A model generated the notes under the pieces. That model was not told the origin of the DNA. It saw only the letters and a program-made list of their open reading frames with translations, and made no database searches. From Candidatus Brocadiaceae bacterium S225 (GTDB lineage: Bacteria > Planctomycetota > Brocadiia > Brocadiales > Scalinduaceae): a DNA stretch of 64,000 nt. Where the stretch lies: NCBI GenBank assembly GCA_007859995.1, contig SMSL01000004.1, positions 124,001 through 188,000 of the forward strand, written 5' to 3'. Each line of letters begins with the position of its first letter. Within the stretch, counting starts at the first letter, position 1. The position numbers were made by a program, and so were the translations under genes. Below, one piece after another: positions 53,013 to 62,608 of this stretch.

Positions 53013-54287
53013 TTAATATTTGCACCGTTTTGCTACTTTTCCTGATAAAGATAATCTTAGTGTATTCAGCGCCGCATTTGCGGCACGTTTTTTTATTTCT
53101 AACCTGGATCCGAAAAAGCGATACTCTTTACACTCCAAATCATCATTTATTGCAGTTGCAACGTAGACCAGACCAACAGGTCTTTTTTGATCAATACCTC
53201 CTTCAATACCAGTGGGTCCGGCTATTCCGGTAACCGCCAGGCCTATATCTGCCTGTATACGTTCTCTTGCACCATAAGCCATTGCTTTTGCAACCTCCGA
53301 ACTTATCACACCAAATTCTCTAATAAGTTTTCCTGAGACGTTGAGCAGATTCTCCTTTACCTTATTGCTATAAGAAACTATTCCTCCTAAAAAGAAAACG
53401 GAACTACCCTGGACGTTTGTCAACAAATTTGATACTAATCCTCCGGTACAAGACTCAGCAACGGCTAATGTTATAGCATTCTCTTTAAATATTTTAGAAA
53501 TGATATTTTCAAGTGATTCTTCGTGTCTGCTGAAAACGAATGCACCTAATTCTCTGCAAATTTCTTCTTCAATTTTATCAAGTATTGAGTCTGCGTTGAT
53601 CTTATCCGTATTGCATAATGTAGTGCGAATGGAAACTACGCCATTGCTTACAAGTGTACTGTAAGACAAGTATTTATCCGCTTTGATTATTCGTTGAATT
53701 TTTTCATCAAGTATAGATTCAGACATACCAAATGTGTTGATTACTCTTGTATATCGTTTCTTGCTTTCTCCTGATTCTCTAAGAATGTAAGGGATGACCC
53801 AATCCTCAAGCATTTGTACCATTTCCGTGTGTACACCAGGCAAGCAAATAATGTTAGCCTGAGAGGCGTTTATAAGAAAACCTTGAGCCGTTCCTGTTCT
53901 GTTGTGGATAACAGTACTGCCTTCCGGGACCCTTGCTTGCTTTAGACAATTAACGTACTTCTGGTCATGTATATTTCCTGTTAAGTTTTCAATGTGATTT
54001 ATTGATTCTTCGTCTGATACTAATGTGACATTACAGAAATCAGCAACAGTTTCCCTCGTGATATCATCCTTCGTTGGCCCCAATCCGCCTGTTATTATAA
54101 TTAAGTCTGCCCTCTCTAGTATCGATTTAAGTGAAAATTTTAATTCTTCAGAGTTGTCATTCGCAATAGTATGATTTACAACATTAAAGCCAAGTTCTGT
54201 AAGTTTAGATGCTACTAATGGCGCATTTAAATCTCTGACTTGTCCACACACAAGCTCTGAACCAACCGATATTAATTCTATCTTCAT
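53013..54287 (-). CDS. cinA: CinA family competence/damage-inducible protein
   Basis: A 424-residue two-domain protein. The N-terminal MoCF-like domain has IITGGLGPTKDDITRETVAD; the C-terminal amidase-like domain has AVAESCTGGLVSNLLTNVQG and AVTGIAGPTGIEGG. The C-terminal domain is an NMN deamidase in studied members; the N-terminal domain can hydrolyse ADP-ribose-type substrates. It ends convergent with rpmH and lies 44 bp downstream of the diguanylate cyclase gene. It is complete. Confidence 0.93.
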   Translation of the reverse strand: MKIELISVGSELVCGQVRDLNAPLVASKLTELGFNVVNHTIANDNSEELKFSLKSILERADLIIITGGLGPTKDDITRETVADFCNVTLVSDEESINHIENLTGNIHDQKYVNCLKQARVPEGSTVIHNRTGTAQGFLINASQANIICLPGVHTEMVQMLEDWVIPYILRESGESKKRYTRVINTFGMSESILDEKIQRIIKADKYLSYSTLVSNGVVSIRTTLCNTDKINADSILDKIEEEICRELGAFVFSRHEESLENIISKIFKENAITLAVAESCTGGLVSNLLTNVQGSSVFFLGGIVSYSNKVKENLLNVSGKLIREFGVISSEVAKAMAYGARERIQADIGLAVTGIAGPTGIEGGIDQKRPVGLVYVATAINDDLECKEYRFFGSRLEIKKRAANAALNTLRLSLSGKVAKRCKY

Positions 54288-54331
54288 CTTTAATATTTTT
54301 TTTATGATAATTATGTTTGTTAATGGGTTTA

Positions 54332-55294
54332 CTAGTTACCATCATATACATACAGAGTGTTTTTGCCCATCTTCTTTGCCTTATAGAGGGCTTCGTCTGC
54401 TCTCTTAATCAAGGAATCATGTGTTCGGGCATCATCAGGGTATCCCGCAAGCCCCGCACTTACGGTTACCGCTTCATTGTGAGAAAAACCTTTGAGCTTT
54501 GAAGTAGCAACACCCTTAACAATCCTATCGGCAAATACTCGGCCGTGTTCCCTGGCTGTTTGAGATAAAATTACGGCGAACTCATCGCCACCGTAACGTA
54601 CAGCAGAATCAGTTTTTCTTACGAGAGATTTCAATATTGATGCGATCTCTTTTAGTATGTTATCTCCACTCTGATGACCGTAATTATCATTGATTTTCTT
54701 AAAATCATCAATATCAATCATTATCAACGAAAAACTGAATTTATATCTGTCTGATCTCGAAATTTCAGCATCTAATAATTCATGAAAAAATTTATGGTTA
54801 TACAATCCGGTAAGTCCGTCCACTCTCGAAATGTGTTCAAAATACTCTCTTTCTGCGGCACGTTTTTCAAGTGTTCTTTTGTACAGCGATTTTTCAACTA
54901 TAATATTAAGGTATTCTAAATCCAGGGGCTTTGCCAGATAATCAGATGCACCATTTTTCATACATTCAACTGCAGTTTCTACTGATGGAAATCCAGTCAT
55001 AACAATTATATCAGTTTTGGGAGAGATTTCTTTTACCATTTTAACAAACTTGACCCCTGGAATCTTTGGCATATTCAGATCAGTAATTATTAAATCATAA
55101 ACTATATTTTTTATCTTTTCAATTGCCTGTTCCGAATCCGCACAACAGGTTACGTTATGTCCATGATCTTGTAGCTCACTTTCCATGAGTAATAAGATGC
55201 CCTCTTCATCGTCTACAACCATAATTTGAGCTTCTTCAGAATCAATTTTTTCAGTTAGCTGTTTTTCTTCCTGGTTTACCATATTGTTCTCCAA
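54332..55294 (-). CDS. Receiver-GGDEF diguanylate cyclase (PleD-like)
   Basis: A 320-residue protein: a receiver (D72 in LIITDLNMP, K122 in AKPL) joined to a GGDEF domain. The active-site loop is YGGDEFA (235-239) and an RxxD inhibitory site (RKTD, 226-229) lies five residues before it. It would make c-di-GMP when phosphorylated and be product-inhibited. The kinase partner is not identified. A PilZ protein at 5.1-6.5 kb is a possible receptor. It sits 44 bp before cinA and 27 bp after cobT on the same strand. Confidence 0.94.
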   Translation of the reverse strand: MENNMVNQEEKQLTEKIDSEEAQIMVVDDEEGILLLMESELQDHGHNVTCCADSEQAIEKIKNIVYDLIITDLNMPKIPGVKFVKMVKEISPKTDIIVMTGFPSVETAVECMKNGASDYLAKPLDLEYLNIIVEKSLYKRTLEKRAAEREYFEHISRVDGLTGLYNHKFFHELLDAEISRSDRYKFSFSLIMIDIDDFKKINDNYGHQSGDNILKEIASILKSLVRKTDSAVRYGGDEFAVILSQTAREHGRVFADRIVKGVATSKLKGFSHNEAVTVSAGLAGYPDDARTHDSLIKRADEALYKAKKMGKNTLYVYDGN

Positions 55295-55321
55295 TAGTTT
55301 ATTGACTTACTCTGTTCTGAT

Positions 55322-56395
55322 TCATTTCTCAACGCGTGGTGTAGAAACTCCGGCTTCTGAAAAAGTTGTCATTTGCGTAAAGGTTTTTACACCGGCTTCA
55401 ATCAGGCTCATTGCTAATACTGCTCCAGTACCTTCTCCAAGTCTTAGATCCAGATTTAGAATTGGGTTTTTTTGTAATTTTTCCAATGCAATTTTATGGC
55501 CGTTTTCTGTAGATGTATGTGCGGATATGAGATAATCATTGACCTTCGGTTCTATTGCACATGCAATTAACGCTGCGGCAGTAGAGATAAATCCATCAAT
55601 CAAAACTGGTGTCCTGTGCCTTGCTGCAGCAAGGCACAGGCCTGCAATACCGCCTATCTCAAATCCACCTACTTTTGAAAGAACGTCTATTGGATCTGAA
55701 GGGTCAGGCTTATTAACACTCAAAGCTGTTTTTATAACATTGGTTTTTCTTTCTACGCCTTTATCGTCTAAACCTGTTCCCCTCCCTGTTACTTTGCTTA
55801 AATCTGCTCCTGTTAAACATGCAATTATTGCGCTACTTGGCGTAGTATTCGCTATGCCCATGTCGCCGGTTGCCACAATATCTATACCGTTAAGGAGTTC
55901 CTCGTCAAAAGCTTCTATACCCGTTTCCAGAGATTTTATTGCCTGCTCTCTGGACATTGCCGGTCCACGTGCAATATTATCAGTCCCGTATCCCACTTTT
56001 TTTATCTTCAGACCATGAACAGGTTCAAAATCAGCCTTTACACCACAATCAACGACAACAACCCTTGCTCCTGCATGTCGTGCTAAAACGCTTATAGTTG
56101 CTCCACCGTCAAGGAAGTTTTTTACCATCTGCCTGGTTACCTCTTGTGGAAAAGCGCTTACGCCTTCACTGGAGACACCATGATCTCCAGCCATTGTAAA
56201 GACAACTTTGTGTCTTATCGTCGCATCAGATGACCCTTTTATCGAGGCGTAAATCGTTGCAAATTCTTCAAGTCGCCCAAGACTTCCAGTGGGTATGGCG
56301 AGTTTGTTAAATCTGTCTTTTATACTTCCATCTGAATCTATCGAGACTTTTTCAATGTTTTCAATTGTTTTACTGAAAAGCTTCATAGCTGCCAT
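55322..56395 (-). CDS. cobT: Nicotinate-nucleotide-dimethylbenzimidazole phosphoribosyltransferase
   Basis: A 357-residue CobT: IPTGSLGRLEEFATIYA, FTMAGDHGVSSEGVSAFP, LARHAGARVVVVDCGV, IATGDMGIANTTPSSA and the catalytic glutamate in RLGEGTGAVLAMS. It makes alpha-ribazole phosphate for the lower loop of B12. Cobalamin is needed by B12-type radical SAM proteins such as the one in the lipid operon. It is upstream of the diguanylate cyclase. I saw no cobalamin riboswitch in its leader. The start may be the first or fourth codon (M-A-A-M). Confidence 0.95.
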   Translation of the reverse strand: MAAMKLFSKTIENIEKVSIDSDGSIKDRFNKLAIPTGSLGRLEEFATIYASIKGSSDATIRHKVVFTMAGDHGVSSEGVSAFPQEVTRQMVKNFLDGGATISVLARHAGARVVVVDCGVKADFEPVHGLKIKKVGYGTDNIARGPAMSREQAIKSLETGIEAFDEELLNGIDIVATGDMGIANTTPSSAIIACLTGADLSKVTGRGTGLDDKGVERKTNVIKTALSVNKPDPSDPIDVLSKVGGFEIGGIAGLCLAAARHRTPVLIDGFISTAAALIACAIEPKVNDYLISAHTSTENGHKIALEKLQKNPILNLDLRLGEGTGAVLAMSLIEAGVKTFTQMTTFSEAGVSTPRVEK

Positions 56396-56755
56396 TTAAA
56401 ATCTGTGATAATATGAGAAATATTATTTAAGGATACAGTGATAATTTGTAATTTCAATATTCAAGCTGATACCGTTTTCTTCTGCCTGTTGTTGCTTCTT
56501 TAAGGATTTCCTGAAGATCGCTTAAATCCTTTCTGATTTTTATTAAGACCTTCTTTCTTCATTTCAAATTTTTATCGGTTTAGTGGAATAGATACTTGAC
56601 AATGCTATTATGGATAACGTTGAAATAATGGTAGTGCTCTTCATGGTTCAGCCTTTTAACGTTAATTTTCCAACATCTGAATTCTATATCTATCGATTAT
56701 CTTAATTTTTGATTATTTCGATGTTTTCTTGATTTGAAAATTTGAATTGTAGCTT
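56396..56755. other. Gene-free stretch between cobT and sppA
   Basis: A 360-bp AT-rich gap. A short minus-strand frame (LIKIRKDLSDLQEILKEATT, about 34 codons) is open but has no start or ribosome site. No cobalamin riboswitch pattern was seen. Confidence 0.4.
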
Positions 56756-57817
56756 TTAATTGAATGAGGGCCATTTGAAGAGATAATTTTGTTGGTATCC
56801 TGTCCATAAGTACATAAATCCCGGGAAATCATTATCTGCTGAGGCGTGTAAGCTAAACTTGATTGTTCGATTTCCAAATAAATTATCCATTGAGCCTTCA
56901 AAGATTTCTGCCAGATTAAACATTTTTTTATATTTTATAATTTTTGCTTCCTTTAAATCGGTTATATCTTTAGCCAGGGTGATTGCGTCATCTATATATC
57001 CTAATTGATCGACTAATCCATTATCCAATGCCTGTTTTCCAGTATATATTCTGCCATCTGCCAGCTTTTTAACATCTTCTATTTTCATATTTCGACCAAC
57101 TGCAATAATATTCACAAACCTTGTATACATTTCATCTACAATGTCATACAAGACCGTTCTCTCATCGTCAGACATCTTTTTAAGGGGCGAGCCAATACTC
57201 TTCATATCTCCTGACTTTATAGAATTATCTTCAATGCCGTATTTTTCTACTAGATTCGCAATATTGATAAGAGGCATGATTACTCCAATGCTTCCGGTAA
57301 TTGTAGTGGGATGAGAAATTATTTTGTCTGCAGCAGCCGAAATGTAATAAGCACCTGATGCCGCAACGTCTTGCATGCAGACGATTACTTTCTTATTTGT
57401 TTCTTCTTTAAATTCTAAGACCTTTTTATAAATAATATCGCTTGCTGTTATTCCTCCGCCAGGACTGTTGATTTCCAATATCACCGCCTTTACCTCATTA
57501 TCGGTCCGTGCTTGCTCAAGTTGCTGTTTCACACTGTCAACTATGCTTGATGTTTCCTGAAAAAGCTTCTTTGTAGATTGCCCTGTAATAACACCCTTTA
57601 TTGGAATTAGAAGTATTTTGTTGATACCACTTCCTCCTATTACCGTTTCAGTAAGTTTTTTGGTGCTTTCATCTTCAACTTGTGTTGTGAGAACACTTTT
57701 TACTACGAAGAGCCCCATCAACGAAATGAATAATACAACACAGCACATAAAAAAGAAGATTGCCAGTGAAGTTGAAATCCAGAAACCTACTCTGCTTTTT
57801 TTCTTATTGTCATCCAT
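56756..57817 (-). CDS. sppA: Signal peptide peptidase SppA
   Basis: A 353-residue single-unit SppA. One N-terminal membrane anchor (about 12-40) is followed by the serine-lysine peptidase core: INSPGGGITASDIIY, then AASGAYYISAAADKI with the serine, and KSGDMKSIGSPLKKM with the lysine. It degrades cleaved signal peptides or membrane-bound peptides. The ATG chosen (MDDNKKKSRVG) has AGGA at proper spacing; a 14-residue upstream start is possible. It follows ubiX by 96 bp. Confidence 0.92.
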   Translation of the reverse strand: MDDNKKKSRVGFWISTSLAIFFFMCCVVLFISLMGLFVVKSVLTTQVEDESTKKLTETVIGGSGINKILLIPIKGVITGQSTKKLFQETSSIVDSVKQQLEQARTDNEVKAVILEINSPGGGITASDIIYKKVLEFKEETNKKVIVCMQDVAASGAYYISAAADKIISHPTTITGSIGVIMPLINIANLVEKYGIEDNSIKSGDMKSIGSPLKKMSDDERTVLYDIVDEMYTRFVNIIAVGRNMKIEDVKKLADGRIYTGKQALDNGLVDQLGYIDDAITLAKDITDLKEAKIIKYKKMFNLAEIFEGSMDNLFGNRTIKFSLHASADNDFPGFMYLWTGYQQNYLFKWPSFN

Positions 57818-57913
57818 AATGCTATTCCTGACCTGGGTAATAATATGCGTGGCAGACATGCTTTGTCAGTCATGCACGAACGTGATACTAAGATGTTTCT
57901 CTGTTTGCGGATT

Positions 57914-58540
57914 CTATGAAGCCATTAATTCAGGACTCATGTGTCTCCAGTCGCCATAACTCTTTTTAGTATACGGTAGGTACTCTACCCCAATGTAGTC
58001 AAGAGCCTTCCCTACCATGAAATCTACCTGATCATCTATCGTTTTCGGATGGTGATAGTATCCTGGCATAGCAGGTAATATACAAGTTTGCGCTTTTGAT
58101 AATTTCAACATATTTTCGAGATGTATTGTTGTCAAAGGAGTCTCGCGAGGCATGACAACCAATTTCCTTCCCTCTTTTAACGTAACACTTGCAGCACGTT
58201 GAATAAGATTTGATGCAATGCCATTTGCTATTGAGCAAAGTGTGTTCATACTGCATGGTGCTATAATCATTGCTTTGGTCTTTAATGTGCCGCTTGATAT
58301 GGTTGCGGCAATATCTGATATGTGGTGATAAGTTATATCGTGATTTTCTCTATCAATAAATTTACTGATATTAAACCCATCCAGGCTTAAAGCAAGATTT
58401 AATTCACTTTCTATCACTTGTAAGGCAGCTTCTGACACACTTAAGTGAATAGAATATGATTTATCACTCAAAGCCTGTAATAGGCGTTGCCCATAAACTA
58501 CACCACTGGCTCCCGTAATGCCTACAATTATATTTTCCAT
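57914..58540 (-). CDS. UbiX-type flavin prenyltransferase
   Basis: A 208-residue flavoprotein: GITGASGVVYGQRLLQAL (FMN loop), IIAPCSMNTLCSIANG, then LVVMPRETPLTTIHLENM and AMPGYYHHPKTIDDQV. UbiX makes prenylated FMN for UbiD-type decarboxylases; no ubiD is in the window. It is the likely start of a unit with sppA. Confidence 0.93.
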   Translation of the reverse strand: MENIIVGITGASGVVYGQRLLQALSDKSYSIHLSVSEAALQVIESELNLALSLDGFNISKFIDRENHDITYHHISDIAATISSGTLKTKAMIIAPCSMNTLCSIANGIASNLIQRAASVTLKEGRKLVVMPRETPLTTIHLENMLKLSKAQTCILPAMPGYYHHPKTIDDQVDFMVGKALDYIGVEYLPYTKKSYGDWRHMSPELMAS

Positions 58541-58743
58541 TTAAATGCCACCCATATTAATACTTAAATCTAAAAAACCGCTTTTACAACTTTTTATGTA
58601 TATTATTAAGATATTATTACAAATTTTAACATGAATTTCTAATCAAATACTCTCTTTATTTATTTTAACAACTTTTGTGAGGGGCAAATCTGTTTAGGGT
58701 ATAATGTTTAACTCGTTTATATATCAGGATTTGCGATGGTAGA

Positions 58744-59445
58744 TTACGTATAGGCATTTTGGATTACCAGGATATCATAAATAGCATGTGTATACACCGC
58801 AATCCCTAAACCTCTGAAAATAAAGATAGCAGATAAGATAATTCCGGCAACCAGGCGGAACGAGAAGCGGCTTATTGAAAAACTATCGCCTGATGGTCCT
58901 ATGTGATGCATGATAGAAAAAATGAAAGCGCATATTAGTATACTGCAAAGAGAGCCAATAGCAGGATTGATTCTTAATGCTTTAACTATAATAAAGTAAA
59001 TGATGCTTAATAGCAGCATACGAAAGAGTATTTCTTCGTATATACCTGCTCCAAAAGAGATAATGATACCCTTTATGAAATTTTGTACGTATGAGTTAGT
59101 AATATCAAACGGCAAATATCCATGTACGAAAAACAGTATTACGTATCCAAGAGAAAAACCGTAAGCTGCACTTTCAAAAAGCATAGGAATAAAAATCCTA
59201 CAGCTTAAACGATTTTTTCTCTCAATATAAAATATTGAATAAAGGGAGATGATAATGATTAATGAATTGAATACCAGTGTCGCGCTATCGCCAAAAAACT
59301 CAAATGGTTTTTTTACGATAACGTCAGCAGTGTTTTTTGTTTCAGCGCCATAGAGTACTATGCCAATTTCATAAAAGACTAAAAGAGGCAAAATAAAAAG
59401 AAAGCTTTTCGGTAGATTCCTCGAACGTGTCAGATAATCATTCAT
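58744..59445 (-). CDS. CPBP family intramembrane metalloprotease
   Basis: A 233-residue membrane protein with about eight helices. The CPBP signature is present: EEILFRMLLLSI (EExxxR), a later FSIMHHIG with His, and HAIYDILVIQ. Members are Rce1-like membrane proteases. The start overlaps the uppP stop as ATGA, so a 12-residue longer version is not needed. It is coupled to uppP. Confidence 0.85.
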   Translation of the reverse strand: MNDYLTRSRNLPKSFLFILPLLVFYEIGIVLYGAETKNTADVIVKKPFEFFGDSATLVFNSLIIIISLYSIFYIERKNRLSCRIFIPMLFESAAYGFSLGYVILFFVHGYLPFDITNSYVQNFIKGIIISFGAGIYEEILFRMLLLSIIYFIIVKALRINPAIGSLCSILICAFIFSIMHHIGPSGDSFSISRFSFRLVAGIILSAIFIFRGLGIAVYTHAIYDILVIQNAYT

Positions 59446-60263
59446 ATGAAGTAAATGATTACAAACAACCCAACTGGCCAACAGTAATAAGAGAAAAAAT
59501 GCAGTTTGCCGTTATTGACTATTCTTATTAAGACGCGTAGTGAAATATAACCAGTTATCGCGGCGACAACACTTCCAATGATGAGAAAAGAAATTTCTCC
59601 ATTTTTGAGAGTAATGGCGTTTTTTGTCATCATTGCCATAGCTCCCAGAATCGCTGGTATTACCAGTAGAAAAGAGAATCTTGCGGCAGTTTTTCTGTCA
59701 ACGCCCCTGAATGTGGCCGTCGCGATTGTTGTGCCTGACCGTGATATACCGGGGGTAATTGCAAGTCCCTGTACAGTGCCAATTATCAAGGCATCAATAA
59801 TCCCTAAATTCTTTTTACTGCTTTTAGTCCTGAAATCATATTTGGTAAACCAGAGCATTGTTCCTGTTGTGATTAGCATATATCCGGCAATTCCCGGTTT
59901 ACTGAAAAGACTTTCAAATGCATTTCTAAAGGAAAATGCTATTATGACTGTAGGTATTGTGCCAATTACTATCAGGAGAAAGAGACGTGTATGAGGGTCG
60001 TTTTTAAAGATGTTAGTAATGCTTTCGCCAGAGAAGATCTTTTTACAGGACAGGCAAGCGTTTTTAAACATCATAAAAATGTCTTTATAGAAAACGCAAA
60101 ATATGGCCAAAAGCGTACTGAAATGTAATGCTATTTCCCAAATAACACCCTGGGTTTCTACATCTAAGAAACTCTTGAATATTACGAGATGACCAGAGCT
60201 ACTGATCGGTAAAAATTCTGTTAAGCCCTGTATCAGTCCCAGTATTATTGATTTTATTAACAT
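59442..60263 (-). CDS. uppP: Undecaprenyl-diphosphatase
   Basis: A 273-residue BacA-type membrane enzyme. The catalytic region 1 is LIQGLTEFLPISSSGHLVI and region 2 is GISRSGTTIATATFRG, with helices between and after. It recycles the lipid carrier undecaprenyl diphosphate for cell-wall and polysaccharide synthesis. Coupled to the CPBP gene that follows it. Confidence 0.95.
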   Translation of the reverse strand: MLIKSIILGLIQGLTEFLPISSSGHLVIFKSFLDVETQGVIWEIALHFSTLLAIFCVFYKDIFMMFKNACLSCKKIFSGESITNIFKNDPHTRLFLLIVIGTIPTVIIAFSFRNAFESLFSKPGIAGYMLITTGTMLWFTKYDFRTKSSKKNLGIIDALIIGTVQGLAITPGISRSGTTIATATFRGVDRKTAARFSFLLVIPAILGAMAMMTKNAITLKNGEISFLIIGSVVAAITGYISLRVLIRIVNNGKLHFFSYYCWPVGLFVIIYFI

Positions 60264-60479
60264 TTACTCAGGGTATTGATTGATATTGATCAAATGAGGC
60301 AGGTGAAACGTCTGAAAGTATAGCAATCACAGTATTTAGTGTCAACGGATTTTGTACGGAAAGTAGTAAAATCATTGCTATTCATAAGAAAATTATAGAT
60401 AGTGAACAGGGGGTAATTCCCTCACAAGTTTTAATTTGTTCAGCTAATTTGTTTAGCTTTTTCGTATTTTAAAATAATG

Positions 60480-60507
60480 TTGACAAAGATACCGTGTGTG
60501 TTAGAAT
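60480..60507 (+). promoter_or_regulatory. Promoter of the bifunctional nuclease gene
   Basis: TTGACA, 16-bp spacer, TAGAAT, 41 bp before the ATG. Its position rules out a start codon at 60494, which lies inside the spacer. Confidence 0.75.
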
Positions 60508-60547
60508 TTTCGAGGTATTATCAATATTTTTTGAGGAAAACACTGTG

Positions 60548-60955
60548 ATGGTTCACATGGAATTATCAAGGATAATGATATCTGAAACAAGCGACCATCA
60601 GATAATTGTTCTTAAAGAAAAAAGCGGCCAGAGAAGTTTTCCGATAGTTATAGGTTTGCACGAGGCATGGGCTATTGATAGAGCGGTAAAAGAGATACCA
60701 ACGCCAAGACCGCTTACACATGATTTGCTATCAAGCGTGATAGCGCAGTTAAGTGGCGGTGTTGAAAGAATTGAAATCAGTGATTTAAAGAATAATACGT
60801 TTTATGCAAAAATAATCATTAAGCAAAATGGTAGTGCTTTAGAGATAGACTCAAGACCAAGTGACGCAATTGCATTGGCTATGCAGAGCAACACACCAAT
60901 ATATGTAGCAAAGACAGTTCTCGAAGAAGTCTGCAAGTGGGACAATTTAGAATAA
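60548..60955 (+). CDS. Bifunctional nuclease (BFN/DUF151) family protein
   Basis: A 135-residue DUF151 protein: QIIVLKEKSGQRSFPIVIGL, EAWAIDRAVKEIPTPRPLTH and the C-terminal IDSRPSDAIALAMQSNTPIYV. Family members bind or cleave nucleic acid in plants; the bacterial role is not clear. The ATG is preceded by GAGG; an adjacent GTG is also possible. It is a single gene followed by tRNA-Ser. Confidence 0.88.
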   Translation: MVHMELSRIMISETSDHQIIVLKEKSGQRSFPIVIGLHEAWAIDRAVKEIPTPRPLTHDLLSSVIAQLSGGVERIEISDLKNNTFYAKIIIKQNGSALEIDSRPSDAIALAMQSNTPIYVAKTVLEEVCKWDNLE

Positions 60956-61036
60956 CTTAGAATACAAAAATTTTAAACTCGACCTTATCAAATTTTTCGG
61001 ATTTGAAAGGTTAGAATTGTTAAAAGCGGTTTTTCA

Positions 61037-61126
61037 GGAGGGATGGCCGAGTGGACGAAGGCGGCAGTCTTGAAAACTGCAGTCCTGGCAACGGGACCGT
61101 GGGTTCGAATCCTACTCCCTCCGCCA
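61037..61126 (+). tRNA. tRNA-Ser (anticodon TGA)
   Basis: A class II tRNA: acceptor GGAGGGA/TCCCTCC, anticodon loop CTTGAAA (TGA) on a GCAGT/ACTGC stem, long variable arm and encoded CCA. Confidence 0.96.
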
Positions 61127-61192
61127 AAACAAAAAGACGTACTTTCGCTCACAAAGTTATACAGGATCAAAGAAAATGTTTCTTCCGTCGTA

Positions 61193-61285
61193 GGAGAGGT
61201 GGCTGAGCGGCTTAAAGCGGTGGGTTGCTAACCCATTGTTCTGCTGATAGTGGAACCCCGGGTTCGAATCCCGGCCTCTCCGCCA
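61193..61285 (+). tRNA. tRNA-Ser (anticodon GCT)
   Basis: A class II tRNA: acceptor GGAGAGG/CCTCTCC, anticodon loop TTGCTAA (GCT), long variable arm, T-loop TTCGAAT and encoded CCA. It lies 66 bp after the first serine tRNA. Confidence 0.96.
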
Positions 61286-61375
61286 TTTGTTCATGACTTA
61301 GCAATCAACTCTTGATTACTTCAGCGTTCTGCATTCTGTGATGAATGCATTCTAAGCGGAAGGATACAGTGCCAT

Positions 61376-61593
61376 TCATTGGTCTGGCAGGAATGAATTC
61401 TCTAATTTTAGAACCACTTTTTCAGGGGAATTCCTGATGATAATCCTCCAGATTTTCCATCCGTACGTATTACACGGTGACACGGTATTATAGGCGATAC
61501 AGGATTTTTTCCGACCGCATTTCCCACTGCCCTGACTGCAGTTATATTGCCTATTCCGAATGGATTATGTCTGTCATCCGCTTTTATGACCAA
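61376..61593 (-). pseudogene. ogt: Remnant of O6-methylguanine-DNA methyltransferase
   Basis: The minus-strand frame reads ITAVRAVGNAVGKNPVSPII and PCHRVIRTDGKSGGLSSG, the C-terminal core of Ogt/MGMT including the active-site PCHRV cysteine. The N-terminal half is missing (the frame opens within the preceding peptidase gene), and the last residues shift frame: KKWF then stop, whereas the next frame reads EKVVLKLENSF, which matches the family end. It is therefore truncated and frameshifted. Confidence 0.8.
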
Positions 61594-62386
61594 AAGTCAG
61601 TTTGATTCCTTTTATAAATCCGATTATTACAGAAGTTATAAAGAGGATGGTTAACAGCATTGAAATGATATAAGTGACTATTTTCCAGGAGTTCTGTAAT
61701 GCTTGGTCCCACCATTTATAATCCAGAAGCGATATTCCAGATATCTCAAGAAAAAATAGAGTTGTTCCCAGGACAATAAAGCCCGGCACTATATATTTTA
61801 TATCGCTCTTGTGTGGCGCCATAGATACCGTGAAAATGATAGATGCAATAATGAATAAAATGGAGCTTATGCTTTGGAATCCACTTTTCCAGAATAAGTT
61901 AAGTGTCACCCATATCATATCCAGGAAATTTTTTGCGTAATCAAATACCAGCTTCATAGACAATGTCATTTCATTCGGTAAGGATTCACTTACTTGAATG
62001 GGATTTCCTAGGATAATAGATGTTACAATCAGGATAACAGCACAGCCGAAGATAGGGGAAGTTGTTATAAAAAAATCAAAAAGATACGGAACTTTTGGCC
62101 TGTCGTACTGTATACCGCTATTTTCAATTTTGAAAATATTAAGTTCTTTAATGGTAGTGCCGGTAACCAGACAGAGAAGGGCGTGACTTAATTCATGTAT
62201 TACCGCACCCGGGAAAAGAAACGATTTGACGATCTTTACGTTTAGATACTTCGACCACAGCTTTTCAATGCCGAAGCTAGTGAAAACAATCACAATGAGA
62301 CCAAAAGTAAAAGCCAGGTATACCGTTTCAGGACTCCTTGTCTGCCGTGGATAAAGTTTGTATAGTATGAAAAAAAGTAAAATCAT
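61574..62386 (-). CDS. M50-like membrane metalloprotease
   Basis: A 270-residue protein with about seven membrane segments and a HELSHA zinc motif (GAVIHELSHALLCL) in an early helix. This resembles the M50B/peptidase-like group; a second conserved aspartate of site-2 proteases is not obvious. Its end overlaps the ogt remnant by 20 bp, which suggests the remnant was cut by this junction. The substrate is unknown. Confidence 0.78.
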   Translation of the reverse strand: MILLFFILYKLYPRQTRSPETVYLAFTFGLIVIVFTSFGIEKLWSKYLNVKIVKSFLFPGAVIHELSHALLCLVTGTTIKELNIFKIENSGIQYDRPKVPYLFDFFITTSPIFGCAVILIVTSIILGNPIQVSESLPNEMTLSMKLVFDYAKNFLDMIWVTLNLFWKSGFQSISSILFIIASIIFTVSMAPHKSDIKYIVPGFIVLGTTLFFLEISGISLLDYKWWDQALQNSWKIVTYIISMLLTILFITSVIIGFIKGIKLTFGHKSG

Positions 62387-62608
62387 TTTCTTGTTTTTAC
62401 TTTTCAGGGTAATAGTGACTGACGGTTCTGCAGGTTAACAAACCTTTTATAAGTTGTCAATTATATAATGGCACTTCTTGATGGTTAAAAAATAAGGATT
62501 ATTAAGAGGCCTTTTAGGTTAAGTTTTATTTTGTATATTCAATAACTATAATGTATTCTTTTACACATATATCATCTCCTTGTAAACGGTTTGCATTTAC
62601 TTTAGGAG

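Noticed and set aside
52795-53025. Minus-strand open frame opposite rpmH
   Set aside because: The plus strand codes a clear bL34 with a ribosome site; the opposite frame is a shadow.
56396-56755. Possible cobalamin riboswitch before cobT
   Set aside because: The sequence between sppA and cobT lacks the conserved B12-box words and folds; AT-rich only.
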